The position numbers and the translations under genes were made by a program. This document shows, piece after piece, positions 52,002 to 59,362 of a DNA stretch of 64,000 nucleotides. Within the stretch, counting starts at the first letter, position 1. Each line of letters starts with the position of its first letter. The stretch spans positions 1-64,000 of the forward strand of contig JANWLE010000015.1 in assembly GCA_025451035.1 (NCBI GenBank), given 5' to 3'. The notes under the pieces were generated by a model. That model made no database searches. It worked only from the letters and a program-made list of their open reading frames with translations, and had not been told where the DNA came from. This DNA is from Solirubrobacteraceae bacterium. GTDB taxonomy: Bacteria > Actinomycetota > Thermoleophilia > Solirubrobacterales > Solirubrobacteraceae.

Positions 52002-52988
52002 TCAGCGTGAGGCGACAGCCTCCACATCGTTGCGATTCTCTGGAGTGGCGCCGGGCTTGCGCTCGGGCCAGCGGTGGATCTTCGCCGTCCCTCGCTCGGG
52101 GAACGGCACCTCAATCGTGTCGAAGTCACGCGGCACCTGCGCCCCTGCGAAAGTCTCCCTGGCCTCTCTCTGGACTTCTCCGCCGGTGTGGCGCGCCGAT
52201 AGGTGAACGAGCGCGAGCATTCGTACTTCGGCGGCGAGCGCGAGCTCGGAGGCCTGGCGGGCCGTGCTGTGGCCGGTGTCAGCGGCACGCTCGGACTCTT
52301 GCTGCATGAACGTCGCCTCGTGTATGAGCACGTCAGCCTGGTGCGCGGCGAGCGCGACAGCCTCGCACGGCGCGGTGTCGCCCGAGAGCACGATCTTGCG
52401 GCCCTCGCGCTCGGCGCCGATAACCTGCTCCGGCGTTACGCCGGCCACGGTCTCCCCCCGCTGCAGACGCCCGAAGTCCGGTCCGGGCTTCACGCCGAGG
52501 CGCTCGGCGAGCTCGGCGTCCAGGTGCCCAGGGCGGGGATCCTCCACCAGCGCGTAGCCGAACGCGCTGGCGCGTCGGTGCTCGACGGGGATTGCGCTCA
52601 CCCGGTAGCCGCCGAACTCGACGCTCTCGCCGCCCTGTAGCTCGGTGATCTCGAGCTCATACGGCAGGCGCCCGTAGATGAAGCGCGTGGCGTCCATCAG
52701 GCGCGTCAGGCCGGCGGGCCCGTAAATCCGAAGCGGCTGGTCGCGGTCGCGTAGCGCGAAGGACTTCAGCATCCCCGGCAGGCCGAGCCAGTGGTCCGCG
52801 TGAAAGTGCGTAATGAAGACGCACTGGACATCGGTGAGGCCAACCGAGCGGGCCAGCTGGCGCTGGGTGCCTTCCCCGCAGTCGAACAGCAGACGGTCGC
52901 CTCCGCAGCGCAGAAGGACGCCGGGAAGTCCGCGCATCGGGCTCGGCACCGACCCGCCCGTGCCGGCGAAGAAAACCGAGAGATCCAT
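52002..52988 (-). CDS. rnz: Ribonuclease Z
   Basis: The 328-residue metallo-beta-lactamase enzyme cuts tRNA precursors after the discriminator base. It has FAGTGGSVPSPMRGLPG, FDCGEGTQRQL and the zinc motif THFHADHWLG (His61, His63, Asp65, His66). Later ligands are in VLSGDTAP and VHLSARH. It is needed here because the neighbouring tRNA-Arg has no encoded CCA. ATG 52988; the stop lies at the pyr promoter region. Confidence 0.92.
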   Translation of the reverse strand: MDLSVFFAGTGGSVPSPMRGLPGVLLRCGGDRLLFDCGEGTQRQLARSVGLTDVQCVFITHFHADHWLGLPGMLKSFALRDRDQPLRIYGPAGLTRLMDATRFIYGRLPYELEITELQGGESVEFGGYRVSAIPVEHRRASAFGYALVEDPRPGHLDAELAERLGVKPGPDFGRLQRGETVAGVTPEQVIGAEREGRKIVLSGDTAPCEAVALAAHQADVLIHEATFMQQESERAADTGHSTARQASELALAAEVRMLALVHLSARHTGGEVQREARETFAGAQVPRDFDTIEVPFPERGTAKIHRWPERKPGATPENRNDVEAVASR

Positions 52989-53083
52989 GCCCGGAACGGT
53001 AGCGGCGCGGCACGCGCGACGGTGCGAGGCCTCGAAGTGCCGCTAAGCTGCCAGGCCGGTGGTCTCACGGTCACCTCGTGTTG

Positions 53084-53156
53084 GCGCCCGTAGCTCAGTG
53101 GATAGAGCGTCCGCCTCCGGAGCGGAAGGTCGCGTGTTCGAATCACGCCGGGCGCG
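53084..53156 (+). tRNA. tRNA-Arg (anticodon CCG)
   Basis: The 73-base cloverleaf has a 7-bp acceptor stem GCGCCCG/CGGGCGC, D arm GCTC-AGTGGATA-GAGC, and an anticodon stem TCCGC/GCGGA with loop CTCCGGA, so the anticodon is CCG. The T arm is GCGTG-TTCGAAT-CACGC, and the discriminator is G. CCA is not encoded, so it must be added after RNase Z cleavage. It reads CGG codons. A decayed radical SAM gene follows. Confidence 0.95.
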
Positions 53157-53276
53157 TCTATCGCTGTCCGTAAGCGGGCACTGCTCGCTCGATCAGGCCA
53201 TGTGGTTCCTGCCGCGCTCTTCGTCCCGGAGGTGTAGCGGTCCTCGAAAGCGTCGCATTCGCGGAGAGGGGTTCGT

Positions 53277-53671
53277 ATGGCAACGATCGATCACCGTCGG
53301 CTCTATCGCCTTCCATGGTCACTGCCGGACAACGCGATAGCTTGGCTAGAGCCGACCAAGAAGTGCAACCTCGCCTGCCTGGGCTGCTATCGCGAAAACG
53401 ACCCAAGGGGACACAAGACCAGAACCTGCGTAGCGTCGCGCGTCGCTGGCTGACGGCGGTCGCCCGCAAACTGCCGCGAATCGGCGAGAAGCTGCGCTTC
53501 CAGTCGGTGATGATCATCCAGCCAGCCGACATATACGAGGACGGCCACCAGAAAATGTGTGACGGGTGCCCAGACATGACGGTGTGGAACGACCGTCTGG
53601 TCTGGTCCTGCAGGCTCGAGGAGCCCGAACGCTACGGCGACTTCGTGCAAATGGTGCCCAACGGGAGCTAA
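53277..53671 (+). pseudogene. Remnant of a radical SAM protein gene (large internal deletion and frame change)
   Basis: From ATG 53277, behind an intact GAGAGGGG, the first 58 codons encode a radical SAM N-terminus with Cys30, Cys34 and Cys37 in CNLACLGCYRENDPRG, ending at TGA 53451-53453. In another frame, from about 53420 to TAA 53669-53671, lies a matching C-terminus: RLRFQSV-type strands, then HQKMCDGCPDM and VWSCRLEE, typical auxiliary-cluster cysteines. In intact relatives these ends are separated by well over 200 residues. The centre is thus lost between about 53405 and 53430. The N-terminal part could still be translated as a 58-residue peptide. Confidence 0.75.
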
Positions 53672-53809
53672 GGCACAGTGCAGGCTCGGCAGCGGTGAGA
53701 AGCCACCCGCGGAGCGACAATTGGCGTATCGGTGCCACCACGTGTGCCGAGCTCACGGCAACAGCCACCGTGTCCTTACCTCCGTCCGCCGCGAAGGAGG
53801 GCGCAACTG

Positions 53810-54955
53810 TCAGCTTGCGTCGAGCGCGCGCTCACGTGCGCGCCTGCGCGTGAACGCAAGGGAGGCTGCTATCGCCGCCACTAGCGCAGCGATAGGGAGC
53901 ACCGCACTCCCCACCAGGACGAGGACAGCCAGCGCCGTGGTCAGGATCTCTCCCGCCTGGTCAAGCGCGCCGCCCGGCGAGAGCACGGCGGCCGGCTTCT
54001 TTTCGTTTTCGGGCGTGAGCGACAGCGCCACCTCGGTGTAGGTGACACGCCCCGTCAGTGCGCGCAGCGACGCCTGCAAGTTTGAGATGCGCGCCTCGGC
54101 GGCGTGCAGGCGGGCCGCGAGGGCTTGCGCCTGCCGGTAGTCCACCGCCCGCTTGAGCTGCACAAGCAGGCTGGCGCGCTCGGCCTGCGCGTCGGTGAGG
54201 GCGCGCCGCGTGCCGTCCAGCTCGTCGGTGATGTCATTGGTGGTGTTCGTCTCAGAACGCACCCGCCCCAGGTCGGCCAGGGCGGAGATCAGCCCGGAGA
54301 GCTTCACGCTGGGTACACGCAGGTCAAAGCTCGCGCCGCCCTGTTCGCCCTGCCCCGAGCTCACGGTCGACTGCTGCACATACCCGTGAAAGCTGCCGGC
54401 GAGCGTGAAGACCCGCTGTGCTGTCGCGTTGATGGAGGCCGGCGAGACGCCCACATCAAGCGATGCGCTCCTCTCGACTTGGCGTGCTCCGCCGGGCGCG
54501 GCCGGCTGACTAGAGCTCTGTGTGAGTGGGGCTGGAATCGCGGGGGCGGCCGATGGGGCTGACTGGGCGGCTCCATTTGCGTACGGCGCACGTGCCGAGG
54601 AGAACTGCGATGCCGCGCCGCCGCCGCGCCTGGCGGGCACGTGACGGCCGCCGCCCAGCGTAAACGGCAGCGCCACCGCTGCCGCCAACGCCACAATGGA
54701 CGCGGCGACGATCGCGGGTTGCAGCCCAAGGCGCCTACGCGCAGGCGCCCGGCGCGCAAAGCCCCGCTCGAGGCGAGCGTCGAGCTTCGCCTGGAACGCC
54801 TCGCTCGGCTCTGGCCTGAGCTCGCGTATCTCGACCGTAAGCTCGACAAGAGGAGCGTGTTCAGCGCCCGTCGGTTCGCCGCACAACGCCCTGTCGATGA
54901 CTTCCAGCTCGCGCGTGACATCGATGTCAGTCCTGCGCCCTCTACGCCCGCTCAT
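53810..54955 (-). CDS. DUF4349 membrane protein, probable partner of the sigma factor
   Basis: The 381-residue protein has a cytoplasmic N-terminus of about 75 residues, a membrane helix near 80-100 (AIVAASIVALAAAVALPFTL), and a low-complexity Ala/Pro/Ser/Gln segment. The extracytoplasmic DUF4349 domain (SINATAQRVFTLAGSFHGYV) with a long coiled coil (about 245-305) and a C-terminal membrane region (ALAVLVLVGSAVLPIAALVA) complete it. The gene overlaps the sigma factor by 14 bases. The N-terminal part may bind the sigma factor, as in anti-sigma factors, but no classic ZAS or HxxxCxxC motif is seen. Confidence 0.8.
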   Translation of the reverse strand: MSGRRGRRTDIDVTRELEVIDRALCGEPTGAEHAPLVELTVEIRELRPEPSEAFQAKLDARLERGFARRAPARRRLGLQPAIVAASIVALAAAVALPFTLGGGRHVPARRGGGAASQFSSARAPYANGAAQSAPSAAPAIPAPLTQSSSQPAAPGGARQVERSASLDVGVSPASINATAQRVFTLAGSFHGYVQQSTVSSGQGEQGGASFDLRVPSVKLSGLISALADLGRVRSETNTTNDITDELDGTRRALTDAQAERASLLVQLKRAVDYRQAQALAARLHAAEARISNLQASLRALTGRVTYTEVALSLTPENEKKPAAVLSPGGALDQAGEILTTALAVLVLVGSAVLPIAALVAAIAASLAFTRRRARERALDAS

Positions 54956-55490
54956 CGCATGCCTCTCTCAACTTGGTGATGGTCCGGTGCAGGAGCGTGC
55001 CTGCGTTTGAGTGGCTGACGCCGAGAACCCGGGCGATCTCGTGGTTGGTCAGCCCGCCGTGGAACTTCAGGGCGATCAGCTCACGCTCGCGTGGAGCGAG
55101 CGTCGCCATGGCGGCCCGCACCGTGGCGCGCAGCACTGTGGCCTCGGCTGTATCGGCGCCGTCAGCCGCGAGGTGTGCCTGCTCGCCGCTGAGTGCCGGG
55201 CTGCGCTTGCGCCGGCGCAACTCGTCCAGCGCGGCGTTGCGGGCTATGCCGAACAGCCACGCGCGCTCACTCCCGCGGCGCGGGTTGAACAGCCGCCGCC
55301 GGCGGTAGGCTCGCTCGAAAGCCAACGCGGTTATGTCCTCGGCGGTGCTCTCATCGCCCAGCAGCGTTGCCAGGTACGCGTAGAGGTCATCGCGCGAGGA
55401 TCTGTACAGATGCTCGAACCTGCGCTGGTGCGATGGCTCTTGCTCGGCGGCGGTGGCAGTGAGTGAGGCGGCCAAGGTTTCGCTGATCAC
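54942..55490 (-). CDS. ECF-type RNA polymerase sigma factor
   Basis: The 182-residue protein has region 2 (DDLYAYLATLLGDESTAEDITALAFERAY and the RAWLFGIARNAALDELRRRK helix) and region 4 (LAPRERELIALKFHGGLTNHEIARVLG, SHSNAGTLLHRTITKLRE): an extracytoplasmic function sigma factor. It starts at ATG 55490, divergent from ctaG across 105 bases. The downstream overlapping DUF4349 gene is its likely regulator. The promoter it recognises is unknown. Confidence 0.9.
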   Translation of the reverse strand: MISETLAASLTATAAEQEPSHQRRFEHLYRSSRDDLYAYLATLLGDESTAEDITALAFERAYRRRRLFNPRRGSERAWLFGIARNAALDELRRRKRSPALSGEQAHLAADGADTAEATVLRATVRAAMATLAPRERELIALKFHGGLTNHEIARVLGVSHSNAGTLLHRTITKLREACDERA

Positions 55491-55595
55491 ACCCTAACTA
55501 CGAACCACAAGCAGTCCCGTCACAGAAATAGTGGGTTAGAGCATCTCTGCCTGGATCGCTCAACGCGCAGCTTCGCGGTCTACGCTACAGGTGAA

Positions 55596-56507
55596 ATGAC
55601 CCTCCTCACACCACTAGCGACGCTGCTCTCGAACGAGAATCTCATCCAGCTGACCCCGACGCTCATCTTGGCGGCGCTGTACGGACGGCGCGTTCGCACA
55701 CTCGCGCGCTCCAGCCACCCCGTCTCAACGTGGCGACAGGCCTCTTTCTACAGCGGGCTCGCGCTGATCCTCATCGCCCTGCTGTCCCCGATCGGCGATC
55801 TCAGCGACGAACTTTTCTACGTGCACATGATCGAGCACATCCTGATGGGTGAATTCGCCTCGCTGCTGATCGTGCTCGGGCTGACCGGCCCGCTGCTGGT
55901 CCCCATCCTGCGCATCGGCTTCTTCGACCGCCTACGGGCTCTCAGCCACCCGCTCATCGCCTTCCCCCTGTGGGCGCTCGACCTCTACACGTGGCATTTG
56001 CCGTTCTTCTACCAGGAGGCGCTGCGTCACCTCGCGGTGCACGCGCTCGAGCACACCATGTTCATCGCCTTCGGGGTGAACATGTGGATGTGCCTGTTCG
56101 GGCCGCTGCCGAAGCCGAGCTGGTTCGGCAACCTCGGCAAGCTGATCTACATCATCGCCGTGCGCTTCGCCGGATCGGTGCTGGGGAACATCTTCTTGTG
56201 GTCGGGCACGGTCTTCTACCCCTTCTACAGCCACCCGGACGCGGTACACAAGATCGCCGCGCTGACAGACCAGCGCATGGCCGGCGGCATCATGATGACC
56301 GAGGAGGGGATCCTCACGATCTGCCTGTTCTGTTGGCTGTTTTTGCGTGCCGCTAGCGACAGCGAGCACCGCCAGGAACTGCTCGACCTCGCCCACGACC
56401 GCGGCGTCGAGTTGAGCGAGCAGCGCGCCGCGCGGGCAGTCGCCGCCGGTCGCGGCGGCGAGTTGCGCAAGCGGATCGAGTCAGCCGGGTCAGTCGACGC
56501 GTACTGA
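55596..56507 (+). CDS. CtaG-type cytochrome c oxidase assembly protein (Caa3_CtaG)
   Basis: The 303-residue integral membrane protein has about seven helices and the family's conserved histidines (FYVHMIEHILMG, DLYTWHLPFFYQEAL, HALEHTMFIAFG), probably copper ligands. It helps insert copper into caa3-type oxidases. The C-terminal 55 residues form a charged cytoplasmic tail. The start at ATG 55596 has AGGTGA a few bases upstream. No oxidase subunits are encoded in the window. Confidence 0.88.
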   Translation: MTLLTPLATLLSNENLIQLTPTLILAALYGRRVRTLARSSHPVSTWRQASFYSGLALILIALLSPIGDLSDELFYVHMIEHILMGEFASLLIVLGLTGPLLVPILRIGFFDRLRALSHPLIAFPLWALDLYTWHLPFFYQEALRHLAVHALEHTMFIAFGVNMWMCLFGPLPKPSWFGNLGKLIYIIAVRFAGSVLGNIFLWSGTVFYPFYSHPDAVHKIAALTDQRMAGGIMMTEEGILTICLFCWLFLRAASDSEHRQELLDLAHDRGVELSEQRAARAVAAGRGGELRKRIESAGSVDAY

Positions 56508-56532
56508 ACGTCAGACGCGCCCGAGGTCGTTT

Positions 56533-56808
56533 TCAGCCGCCCGCGACGGCCGGCAGGATCGTCAGCTCGGCGCCGTCATTGACCTCGGTGTCCAGGCCAT
56601 CCAAAAAGCGGATGTCCTCGCCCGAGACGTAGATGTTCACGAAGCGCCGCAGCGACCCGTCTTCGTCGGATATGCGTTCGCGCAGCTCTCCGAAGCGGTC
56701 GTACAGGCTGTCGAGGACCTCCTTGACAGTGGCGCCGTCGACCTGGGTCTCCGACGCCCCGTCGGCGGCCCCACGCAGCTGCGTGGGGATCTTCACCGTG
56801 ACCGCCAC
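56533..56808 (-). CDS. ThiS/MoaD-family sulfur-carrier protein (CysO-like)
   Basis: The 91-residue ubiquitin-fold protein ends in Gly-Gly (ILPAVAGG), the C-terminus that is activated to a thiocarboxylate. Segments VKIPTQLRGAADG, VNIYVSGEDIRFL and DGAELTILPAVAGG match CysO/MoaD-like carriers. It starts 2 bases after the thrC stop, so both genes share the SAM riboswitch. CysO donates sulfide to CysM in mycobacterial cysteine synthesis. No MoeZ- or Mec-type partner is in the window. Confidence 0.88.
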   Translation of the reverse strand: MAVTVKIPTQLRGAADGASETQVDGATVKEVLDSLYDRFGELRERISDEDGSLRRFVNIYVSGEDIRFLDGLDTEVNDGAELTILPAVAGG

Positions 56809-56810
56809 CG

Positions 56811-58091
56811 TCAGCTCCCCGTGCCCGCGAACGCCGGGATGCGCTCCACATGCGTCTGGAACTGCTCGACGGTGGGGTCAATCTCGCTGTATTCGAATGT
56901 GCCTCTGACGGCGTCGAGTGTCTTTAGCCCCTCGCCGGTTATCACCAGCACCACCCGCTCGGACGGGTCGATGTCGCCGCGGGCAGCGAGCTTCGCGAGC
57001 ACCGCGGTCGTCACGCCGCCCGCAGTCTCGGTGAAGACGCCGGTAGTCTGCGCCAACAGCGCGATCCCGGCCCGGATCTCGTCGTCTGAGACAGCGTCGA
57101 TCGAGCCGCCTGAGCAGCGCGCCTCCTCGAGCGCGTACGGGCCATCGGCGGGATTGCCGATCGCGAGTGACTTCGCGATCGTGTCGGGCTTCACAGGCCT
57201 GCAGACCTCGTGACCGGAGGCGAAGGCGTTCGCGACAGGCGAGCAGCCCTGCGCCTGCGCCCCGTTCATCGTCGGCAGCTCGCCGTCGACGAGACCCAAA
57301 TCGCGCCACTCGGCGAAGCCCTTGGCGATCTTCGTGAACAGCGACCCGGAGGCGATCGGCACCACGCAACGGTCGGGCAGCTCAAAACCGAGCTGCTCTG
57401 AGATCTCATACGCGAGCGTCTTGGACCCCTCGGCGTAGTAGGGGCGCAGGTTGACGTTCACGAACGCCCAGTCACGTTCGGCTGACAGCTCGGTGCACAG
57501 CCGGTTGACGTCGTCGTAGTTGCCCTTCACGGCTACGAGCTTGGTCCCGTAGACGCCCGTGGCGAGCACCTTCTGCTCCTCCAGGTCCGCGGGAATGAAG
57601 ACATAGGAGTCGAGGCCCAAGGCGGCGGCGTGGGCGGCGACCGAGTTGGCGAGATTGCCGGTCGAGGCGCACGCGATCACCTGGAAGCCGAGCTCGCGCG
57701 CCCGCGCGGCCGCGACCGAGACCACCCGGTCCTTGAAAGAGTGGGTTGGGTTCGCCGCGTCGTTCTTGACCCAGACCTCGCGCAACCCCAGCCGCTTGGC
57801 GAGGCGGTCTGCGCGGATCAGCGGCGTGCAGCCAGCGGGAAGCCCCGTGCGCGAGGCCAAACGGCCGGATGGCCCGGGGGGACCATCCACCAGTGGCAGG
57901 AAGTCGGCGTAGCGCCAAATGTTCTGAGGGCCTCCCTGGATGCGCCGGCGCAGCTCGTTGACGCCGCCCTCAACCAGACGGCTGTGATCGTAGATCACCT
58001 CCAGCGGCCCGAAGCAGCGCTCGCAGACATACAGGGCATCCAACGGATACTGCGCCTTGCACTCTCGACACTGTAGGTTGCTAACAGCCAT
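56811..58091 (-). CDS. thrC: Threonine synthase homologue (fold-type II PLP enzyme) under a SAM riboswitch
   Basis: The 426-residue protein has an N-terminal zinc-ribbon segment (Cys8, Cys11, Cys23, Cys26), the PLP Lys120 in NPTHSFKDRVV, and the ACASTGNLANSVAAHA loop. The substrate-binding region includes LRPYYAEGSKTLAYE. This is ThrC, which turns O-phosphohomoserine into threonine. ATG 58091 has AAGGAG upstream; the longer frame to 58172 crosses the riboswitch platform. It is followed at 2 bases by a sulfur-carrier gene and preceded by a SAM-I riboswitch, a methionine-type control that suggests a role beyond threonine synthesis. Confidence 0.88.
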   Translation of the reverse strand: MAVSNLQCRECKAQYPLDALYVCERCFGPLEVIYDHSRLVEGGVNELRRRIQGGPQNIWRYADFLPLVDGPPGPSGRLASRTGLPAGCTPLIRADRLAKRLGLREVWVKNDAANPTHSFKDRVVSVAAARARELGFQVIACASTGNLANSVAAHAAALGLDSYVFIPADLEEQKVLATGVYGTKLVAVKGNYDDVNRLCTELSAERDWAFVNVNLRPYYAEGSKTLAYEISEQLGFELPDRCVVPIASGSLFTKIAKGFAEWRDLGLVDGELPTMNGAQAQGCSPVANAFASGHEVCRPVKPDTIAKSLAIGNPADGPYALEEARCSGGSIDAVSDDEIRAGIALLAQTTGVFTETAGGVTTAVLAKLAARGDIDPSERVVLVITGEGLKTLDAVRGTFEYSEIDPTVEQFQTHVERIPAFAGTGS

Positions 58092-58149
58092 CTCGCGACT
58101 CCTTTTGCCCTTCGCCGGTTTCCCGTGTGGCGCTGAGCGTAAAGTCGCC

Positions 58150-58239
58150 ACACATCTGTCTGGAATTGGCACCTTCCCGCTGGGACGCGGTGGTTGCCGG
58201 GGCTTCGTAGGGCCAGTCCCTCCACCCCTCTTGATGTGT
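58150..58239 (-). promoter_or_regulatory. SAM-I riboswitch (S box)
   Basis: The minus strand carries the S-box core: AAGAGGGGTGGAGGGACTGG, GGCCC, CCCGGCAACC and GGTGCCAATTCC, closed by P1 (ACACATC with GATGTGT). The 3' side of P1 overlaps GTGTGGCG (58153-58146), which can instead pair with CGCCACAC (58132-58125). If P1 forms, GCGACT (58148-58143) is free to pair with AGTCGC (58100-58095), next to the AAGGAG of thrC. The predicted outcome is translation off when SAM is bound. Confidence 0.92.
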
Positions 58240-58252
58240 CCTACTGGCGGGC

Positions 58253-58258
58253 ATTATA
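58253..58258 (-). promoter_or_regulatory. -10 element of the riboswitch-thrC transcript
   Basis: A perfect TATAAT (minus strand) lies 13 bases before the first base of P1, so transcription would start about six bases before the riboswitch. A weak TTGCGC lies 16 bases further upstream as a possible -35. The position fits well with the aptamer start. Confidence 0.6.
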
Positions 58259-58338
58259 GCGACGGTCTTGGTCAGCGCAACCTGACGGCCGAGGCCAACG
58301 GCTCGTAACGCTCGACCAGGCGCGGTGTAAGCGGTGGC

Positions 58339-59331
58339 ATGGAGGGCTCCCTGCGCGCGGATGAGCAGCTGCGCGAACAAACATCGCAGTTCGCTCTGGC
58401 CGAGCATGCGCCGAAGAAGCGCATGCTGATGATCGTAAACCCCTACGCGAGTACGGTCTCAGACCGTCTACGCCACCTGGTCCTGTACGCGCTCGAGGCT
58501 CGCTATGAGCTGGACGCGGTCGACACTGAGGCGCGCGGCCACGCGATCGAGCTCTGCCGCGAGGCCGCCCACGAGGGCTACGACGTGGTCGTCGCGTTCG
58601 GCGGGGACGGCACCGTCAACGAAGCCGCCAACGGCTTGATCGGCTCCGAAACGCCGCTGTGTTGTCTGCCGGGCGGCTCGGCGAACGTGTTCGGAAAGAT
58701 GCTCGGCATCCCCGGGGAGCTGATCGAGGCGACCGAGCACCTGCTGGCGATGGCAGATGACTGGCGGCCGCGCAAGGTGGACGTCGGGGTGGTCAACGAC
58801 CGCTACTTCACGTTCTCCTCCGGCCTGGGCATCGACGCGAGCGTCGTTGAGCGCGTCGACGCGAACCCCAAGCGCAAGGCCCGCTTCGGCCCCTACTACT
58901 TCACGTGGACCGCGGTCCGCACTTGTACCCGGCGCTATCTGCTGCGCCCGCCGCGCATGCGGGTGAAGGCTGGCGAGCAGACGCTCGAGGGTGTCACCGC
59001 GGTGGTGCAGAACGGCTCCCCGTTCACGTATTTCAAGGACCGGCCGATCGAGATCGCCGACGGCGGCGCACTGGACTCCGGTCAGCTCGTCGGCTGCGTG
59101 CTTCACCGCGCCAGCGTCCTGGGCATGCCGTCGCTCGCGTGGCGGGCGTTCTCTCCCCGCGCTCGCCTTAGCCGTCACCGGCAGGTATCAGCCTTCGATG
59201 GCGTCAGCGAGCTGACCGTCAGCAGCTGCGACGGGCGTCCGTTGCCCCTCCAGGTCGACGGCGACTACCTCGGCGAGGTGCAAGAGGCGCGCTACACGAT
59301 CCGCCCGCGGGCGCTGAGCGTCATCTCCTGA
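58339..59331 (+). CDS. Diacylglycerol kinase / YegS-like lipid kinase
   Basis: The 330-residue protein has the nucleotide loop FGGDGTVNEAANGLIG, PGGSANVFGKMLGIP, and the C-terminal lobe with NGSPFTYFKDRP and GGALDSGQLVGCVL. The family transfers phosphate from ATP to diacylglycerol or related lipids. The first 30 residues are polar and possibly not conserved, and a start at the LMIVNPYAS region is possible. It is divergent from the riboswitch transcript. It is the second DAGK in the window. Confidence 0.88.
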   Translation: MEGSLRADEQLREQTSQFALAEHAPKKRMLMIVNPYASTVSDRLRHLVLYALEARYELDAVDTEARGHAIELCREAAHEGYDVVVAFGGDGTVNEAANGLIGSETPLCCLPGGSANVFGKMLGIPGELIEATEHLLAMADDWRPRKVDVGVVNDRYFTFSSGLGIDASVVERVDANPKRKARFGPYYFTWTAVRTCTRRYLLRPPRMRVKAGEQTLEGVTAVVQNGSPFTYFKDRPIEIADGGALDSGQLVGCVLHRASVLGMPSLAWRAFSPRARLSRHRQVSAFDGVSELTVSSCDGRPLPLQVDGDYLGEVQEARYTIRPRALSVIS

Positions 59332-59362
59332 AAGCAAGGGCCGCGCCGCCCGCGAGGCGCAG

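Noticed and set aside
53059-53340. Protein-coding frame across the tRNA
   Set aside because: It runs through the tRNA-Arg gene, and its sequence has no family features.
53084-55490. Integrated element or genomic island after tRNA-Arg
   Set aside because: No integrase, no repeat of the tRNA 3' end, and no clear base composition change in the following 2.4 kb; only a decayed gene is present.
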